DNA from: Streptomyces sp. TSRI0107
GTDB lineage: Bacteria; Actinomycetota; Actinomycetes; Streptomycetales; Streptomycetaceae
Length of the DNA stretch: 64,000 nt
NCBI RefSeq assembly: GCF_001905845.1
Contig: NZ_LIVZ01000004.1
Span: 620,001-684,000 of the forward strand
Direction: 5' to 3'
Made by a program: the position numbers and the translations under genes. The notes under the pieces were generated by a model, which did no database searches, was not told the DNA's origin, and saw only the letters and a list, made by a program, of their open reading frames with translations. Below, in pieces: positions 60,016-64,000 of the stretch (position 1 is the stretch's first letter; each line of letters opens with the position of its first letter).

Positions 60016-61128
60016 TCAGAACCCGACGGCCTGGAGCGCCCCGAGGCCGACGTCGGCGTAGGAGTGCTTGCCGGAGACGAAGATGTTCACGCCGTAGTAG
60101 TTGAACAGCCAGCAGGCGAAGGCGCCCAGGGCCAGGTAGGCGGCCTTGCGGCCCTTCCAGCCGGCGGTGGCGCGGGCGTGCAGGTAGCAGGCATAGGCGA
60201 CCCAGGTGATGAAGGACCAGACCTCCTTGGGGTCCCAGCCCCAGTAGCGGCCCCACGCGTCACCCGCCCAGATGGCGCCCGCGACGATCGTGAACGTCCA
60301 CAGCGGGAAGGCCGCGGCGTTGATCCGGTAGGAGAACTTGTCCAGCGAGGCCGCGGCGGGCAGCCGCTCCAGGACGGAGGACGCGAAGCGGCCGGGCTGT
60401 CCGCCGCGGGCCAGCTTGGTCTCGTAGGAGTCGCGGAAGAGGTAGATGACCGTGCTGACCGCGGCCAGGTAGAAGACCGCACCGCAGAAGATCGCCGTGG
60501 AGACGTGGATGTACAGCCAGTACGAGTGAAGGGCGGGAACCAGCTGGTCGCTGGCGGTGTACAGGACGGTGACGGCGAGACCGAGGTCCAGGAGGACCGT
60601 GGTGGTCAGGAACAGCCCGATCCAGCGGACGTTCTTCTTCAGCGCCAGCAGCACGAGGTACGTGCCGACGGCGACCGTGGTGAGGGTGATGTTGAACTCG
60701 TACATGTTGCCCCACGGCGCCCGCTCCACCGAGAGGGCCCGCGAGAGCACGCCACCGAACTCCAGCAGGAAGGCCAGCACGGTGAGCGAGATGGCGATGC
60801 GCCCGTAAAGGTCGCCCTTCTCGCTCCCGCCGTGCGCCCCAGGCCCGTCCGGCACGTCCCGCGCCCCGCCCTGCGCCCGCACCGTGACCCGCGGCCGTTC
60901 CAGTACGGCGGTGCCGCCGGCCTTCTTCACGGTCACGGCCGGGCCGGCCTTCGCCGCCGCCTTCTCGGGGGTCAGCGCGGCGGCGGTGCGGGCCACCTTG
61001 CTGCGGCTGCCGAAGAGCCATTCGGCGATGTACGCGAAGAAGGCCACGGTGTAGACGGCCATCGCGGAGTAGATCAGCGTGTTGCTGAGATTCGCGAGAT
61101 TTTCGTTCGTCGCGGCGGCGAGAGTCAC
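60016..61128 (-). CDS. ccsB: Cytochrome c biogenesis protein CcsB (CcsA-type heme lyase subunit)
   Basis: A 370-residue membrane protein with eight predicted helices. The heme-handling tryptophan-rich motif is WGRYWGWDPKEVW (residues about 288-300), and His in PALHSYWLYIHVS flank the heme site. A Lys/Pro/Ala-rich cytoplasmic insertion (about 50-95) is usual in actinobacteria. It transfers heme to apocytochrome c at the outer membrane face together with ResB. Its GTG start overlaps the resB TGA by 4 bp. Confidence 0.95.
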   Translation of the reverse strand: MTLAAATNENLANLSNTLIYSAMAVYTVAFFAYIAEWLFGSRSKVARTAAALTPEKAAAKAGPAVTVKKAGGTAVLERPRVTVRAQGGARDVPDGPGAHGGSEKGDLYGRIAISLTVLAFLLEFGGVLSRALSVERAPWGNMYEFNITLTTVAVGTYLVLLALKKNVRWIGLFLTTTVLLDLGLAVTVLYTASDQLVPALHSYWLYIHVSTAIFCGAVFYLAAVSTVIYLFRDSYETKLARGGQPGRFASSVLERLPAAASLDKFSYRINAAAFPLWTFTIVAGAIWAGDAWGRYWGWDPKEVWSFITWVAYACYLHARATAGWKGRKAAYLALGAFACWLFNYYGVNIFVSGKHSYADVGLGALQAVGF

Positions 61129-62825
61129 TGCTGTTCAGACCCTTCGGCAGGTACGGGGGATTCTGAGGGGTCGTCGGCATCGGGCGCGCCCGGTGCCTTG
61201 TCGTAAAGGGTCTCGGCGAGGTCGCCCAGCTCCTCGGGCACCTTCGCGGACTCGCTGCGGCCGAGCCCGGCCATCTCCACCACGGTCACGCCGTCGGGGC
61301 CCTCGGTCGCCCGCACCCACACCCGTCGGCGCTGGACGAAGAGAGAGGCCGACAGACCCAGGATCGCGATGACGGCACCGCCGAGCGCCCAGCCGCCACC
61401 CGGCTCCTGGACCATCTGGAACCCGGCCCACTCCCGGACCTCCCGCTCGAAGGTGATCGAGCCGGCGCCGTTCGGGAGCGTCAGGGTGTCACCGGGCTTC
61501 AGCTGCTTCTTCAGCAGCTCGCCCTTGTCGTCCTTGAACTCCTTGAGGTGCTTCTTGTCCAGCTGGTACACGCTCTGCGGGATGCCCGAGTCGACGCCGA
61601 GGTCGCCGTGGTAGGCGGAGACGGCGAGCATCGGGTTCACCAGCGCCGGGAACTGCGACAGCATCGTGCCGCCGCCGTAGGTCGGCAGGAAGAACAGGTT
61701 GAAGCCGAGCTGCTCGCTCTTGCCCTTGGCGTCCTTGTAGCCGTCCATCACCTTGACCACGCCGGACGAGGTGACGTTGCCGTCGAGCGGCAGGAGGGGC
61801 ACGGCGTCCTGGTAGACGATCTTGCCCTTGCCGTCGCGGACCGTGACGACCGGCGCGTAGCCGTGGCTGACCAGGTAGACCTTGGCGTCGCCGATCTCCA
61901 GCGGCTCGTTCACCTTCACGGTGGTCGAGCGCTCCTTGCCGTAGGCGCCCGCGCTGTAGGTCAGGTCGGCCTCGTAGATGCGCGGGGTGCCCCGGTTGGG
62001 GCCGGACGCCTCGTAGGTGCCGGTGAAGTTCTTCAGGTCGAAGCTGAACGGCTCCAGGTCGTCGTTGCTGAAGAGGCTGCCGGACTTGAAGTCGTCGTAC
62101 TGGGAGAGCGTGTTGGCGAACCCGTCGCCCTCCACGACCAGCTTGTTGCCCTCCGACTTGAACAGCTGCCCCCAGCCGAAGGCGATCAGCATCACGATCA
62201 GCGCGATGTGGAAGGCGAGGTTGCCGACCTCGCGCAGATAGCCCTTCTCGGCGGCGACGGCGTCACCGGCGAGATGCGCGCGGAAGCGGCGCTTCTTCAG
62301 CAGCTCCAGCGCGGCCTCCCGCACCTCCTCCGGCTTGGCCCCGGTGCGCCAGGTGGTGTGCGCGGGCAGCCGGGTCAGCCGCTTGGGGGCGGCCGGCGGA
62401 CGGCCGCGCAGCTGGCCGACGAACTGCCAGGTCCGCGGGACGATACAGCCGATGAGGGAGACGAACAGCAGGATGTAGATCGCGGAGAACCACACCGAGC
62501 TGTAGACGTTGAAGAGGCCGAGCTTGTCGTAGACCGGCGCGAGGGTGGTGTGCCGCTCGCGGAAGTCCTCGACCTTCATCGCGTCGATGCCGGTCTGCGG
62601 GATCAGCGAGCCGGGGATCGCCGCCAGCGACAGCAGCAGGAGCAGCAGCAGCGCCACCCGCATCGAGGTGAGCTGCCGCCAGAACCAGCGGATCCAGCCG
62701 ACCACGCCGAGCGCGGGCAGGTTGGCGGTCTCCTCGCGGGGCGCGGTGGACAGCTGGGAGCCGGCGGCGCCGAGGTCCTGGTCGTTGTCCTGGCCCTCGG
62801 GGGCGCTGGTTGTCGTCTTGCTCAT
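61125..62825 (-). CDS. resB: Cytochrome c biogenesis protein ResB
   Basis: A 566-residue ResB-type membrane protein. The ATG at 62825 is chosen over one 69 bp upstream because it lies 4 bp after ccdA and starts MSKTTTS. Transmembrane segments near the N-terminus (MRVALLLLLLLSLAAIPGSLIPQTG, YILLFVSLIGCIVP) are followed by a long periplasmic domain (YLREVGNLAFHIALI, FKSGSLFSNDDLEPFSFDLKNF, YEADLTYSAG) and a last helix. It works with CcsB to deliver heme. Confidence 0.95.
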   Translation of the reverse strand: MSKTTTSAPEGQDNDQDLGAAGSQLSTAPREETANLPALGVVGWIRWFWRQLTSMRVALLLLLLLSLAAIPGSLIPQTGIDAMKVEDFRERHTTLAPVYDKLGLFNVYSSVWFSAIYILLFVSLIGCIVPRTWQFVGQLRGRPPAAPKRLTRLPAHTTWRTGAKPEEVREAALELLKKRRFRAHLAGDAVAAEKGYLREVGNLAFHIALIVMLIAFGWGQLFKSEGNKLVVEGDGFANTLSQYDDFKSGSLFSNDDLEPFSFDLKNFTGTYEASGPNRGTPRIYEADLTYSAGAYGKERSTTVKVNEPLEIGDAKVYLVSHGYAPVVTVRDGKGKIVYQDAVPLLPLDGNVTSSGVVKVMDGYKDAKGKSEQLGFNLFFLPTYGGGTMLSQFPALVNPMLAVSAYHGDLGVDSGIPQSVYQLDKKHLKEFKDDKGELLKKQLKPGDTLTLPNGAGSITFEREVREWAGFQMVQEPGGGWALGGAVIAILGLSASLFVQRRRVWVRATEGPDGVTVVEMAGLGRSESAKVPEELGDLAETLYDKAPGAPDADDPSESPVPAEGSEQQ

Positions 62826-62829
62826 CGAT

Positions 62830-63597
62830 TCAGATCCCCACAGTGAAGCCGTTGGACCAAACCTGCATCTCCTGCACGAAGCGGTCCCAGGCACCGGTCA
62901 GCAGCAGCACGCCCGTGACGATCATCATCGTGCCGCCGATGCGCATCACCCAGACATAGTGGCGCTTGATCCAGCCGAAGGCGCCGAGGGCCTTGCGGAA
63001 GGCGACCGCGGCGAGCACGAAGGGGACGCCGAGGCCGAGGCAGTAGGCGACGGTCAGCAGGGCGCCGCGGCCCGCGCTCGCCTGCTGCATCGCCAGGGCC
63101 TGCGCGGAGGCGAGGGTCGGGCCGATGCAGGGCGTCCAGCCGATGCCGAACAGCGCGCCGAGGAGCGGGGCGCCGGCCAGGCCGGTCACCGGCCGCTTGT
63201 GGAAGCGGAACTCACGCTGGGTGAGCCAGGGCATCAGGCCCATGAAGAAGACGCCCATGAGGATCATGAGCACGCCGAGCACCTTCGACAGGACGGTCTG
63301 CTGCTCGCGCAGGGACTCGCCGAAGTAGCCGAACAGCGCCCCGCCGGAGACGAAGACGGCGGTGAAGCCCAGCACGAACAGGGAGGCGCCGGCGACCATC
63401 CGGCCGCGCCGGGCCTCGGCGAGGTCGGTGCCGGTGACCCCGGTGACGTACGACAGGTAGCCGGGGACCAGCGGCAGGACGCACGGGGAGAAGAAGGAGA
63501 CGAGACCGCCGAGGACGGCGATCGGCAGGGCGAGCAGCAGCGCCCCGTTGAGCACGGTCTGGTTGGGGTCGGTGGCCGCGGCGAGCGTGACGGTCAC
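62830..63597 (-). CDS. ccdA: Cytochrome c biogenesis protein CcdA
   Basis: A 255-residue DsbD-family membrane protein with six helices. The two redox Cys are in FFSPCVLPLVPGY and GWTPCIGPTLA. It carries electrons across the membrane from thioredoxin to the ResA-like thioredoxin to keep apocytochrome c heme-binding Cys reduced. The start is a GTG at 63597, one base after the ResA-like stop. It is in the operon resA-ccdA-resB-ccsB. Confidence 0.95.
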   Translation of the reverse strand: MTVTLAAATDPNQTVLNGALLLALPIAVLGGLVSFFSPCVLPLVPGYLSYVTGVTGTDLAEARRGRMVAGASLFVLGFTAVFVSGGALFGYFGESLREQQTVLSKVLGVLMILMGVFFMGLMPWLTQREFRFHKRPVTGLAGAPLLGALFGIGWTPCIGPTLASAQALAMQQASAGRGALLTVAYCLGLGVPFVLAAVAFRKALGAFGWIKRHYVWVMRIGGTMMIVTGVLLLTGAWDRFVQEMQVWSNGFTVGI

Positions 63598-63598
63598 G

Positions 63599-64000
63599 TC
63601 ACTTCCCCGACTTCTCCGCGAGCACCGGCTCGATCATGCCGCGCAGCTTCTCCTCGCTGAGCGCCGAGAGGGCACGGGCCGCGATCTTCCCCTCCCGGTC
63701 GATGACCAGGGTGGAGGGGACGAGCTGCGGGTTGAGGGTGCCCTTCTCGAAGCGGAGCATCAGCTTGCCGGTCGGGTCGTACAGGCTCGGGAAGGTGATC
63801 CCCTGCTCCTCCTCGAAGGCGAGGGCCGGGGTGAGGCTGGTGTCGCGGGTGTTGACGCCGACGAACTGGACGTCCTCGTCCTTGAGGTCCTCGTGCACCT
63901 TCTGGAAGTTCTTCGCCTCGATCCGGCAGGGCCCGCACCAGGAGCCCCAGAAGTTCACCACGAGGACTTTGCCCTGGTAGTCGTCGGTGCTGAGCTGCTT
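63599..64000 (-). CDS. resA: ResA/TlpA-family thioredoxin-like protein (5' end beyond right edge)
   Basis: The visible 133 residues start at LSTDDYQGKVLVVNFWGSWC, with the CxxC of WCGPCRIEAKNF, and continue to VPSTLVIDREGKIAARALS and the AhpC/TSA-type end. The N-terminal signal or membrane anchor lies outside the window. It reduces apocytochrome c thiols outside the membrane using electrons from CcdA. It is the first visible gene of the minus-strand ccs operon. Confidence 0.92.
   Translation of the reverse strand, partial: KQLSTDDYQGKVLVVNFWGSWCGPCRIEAKNFQKVHEDLKDEDVQFVGVNTRDTSLTPALAFEEEQGITFPSLYDPTGKLMLRFEKGTLNPQLVPSTLVIDREGKIAARALSALSEEKLRGMIEPVLAEKSGK

Overview
The window is high-GC actinobacterial chromosome, almost certainly Streptomyces. 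The futalosine menaquinone genes are present, along with WhiB-era style orphan kinases, DUF397/XRE-DUF5753 pairs, ECF41-type sigma factor, leaderless starts and rare TTA codons. No rRNA or tRNA gene was found. The species cannot be named from this alone.

Layout. Positions 1-6 kb hold a surface-polysaccharide group (acyltransferase, NodB-GT2 synthase, small membrane protein), a GH18-like lipoprotein, a secreted intradiol dioxygenase with a carbohydrate-binding tail and its AraC neighbour. Positions 6-13 kb hold mqnC, an orphan membrane protein with a duplicated domain, a Ser/Thr kinase, mqnA and a cold-shock gene. Positions 13-22 kb are regulators and transport or lipid genes (XRE-cupin/AzlCD, methyltransferase, LysR, ECF41 sigma/DoxX, acyl-CoA synthetase/MaoC/TetR), with a 164-bp inverted-repeat element at 15661-15824.

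Positions 22.4-25.6 kb hold the most striking mobile DNA. A small serine-recombinase element of about 1.76 kb sits inside the 3' end of a DctA/TcyP-type symporter gene. The displaced native 3' end remains at 22480-22632, and the element has supplied a replacement C-terminus. A Cys-codon-rich leader peptide and a perfect palindrome lie upstream of the symporter, suggesting sulfur or cystine control.

Positions 26-37.5 kb form a long minus-strand run: ubiD-like, mqnP, a toxin/immunity island, ubiX-like, Lrp, mqnE, UdgX. The island (about 29.96-35.0 kb) lies between the prenyltransferase and flavin-prenyltransferase genes. It carries a CpnT-like/deaminase polymorphic toxin with SUKH-4 immunity, a remnant of a second immunity gene, and a two-gene unit made of a SUKH-4/deaminase fusion overlapping a P-loop/beta-propeller protein. 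Both deaminase domains are homologous and keep their catalytic residues, so this is the best candidate for an undescribed conflict system.

Positions 37.5-50.6 kb hold LysR/EamA, a lectin-tailed kinase cotranscribed with a lipoprotein, a TetR-TetR-MFS group, an XRE/DUF397 pair, a DrrAB-type ABC exporter with a DUF4097 protein, and a secreted DUF11 protein. Positions 50.6-64 kb hold a short UvrA paralogue divergent from a two-headed MerR, a CDP-alcohol phosphotransferase lacking one motif Asp, a 2OG-Fe(II) oxygenase, an NTPase plus membrane-anchored periplasmic-binding-protein pair, and the cytochrome c maturation operon resA-ccdA-resB-ccsB, which is cut by the right edge.

Functional links. 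mqnA, mqnC, mqnE, ubiX-like, mqnP and ubiD-like together cover most of the futalosine route to menaquinone, and the ccs genes build the c-type cytochromes that use it. Much of the rest is accessory: surface, signalling, efflux and conflict functions.
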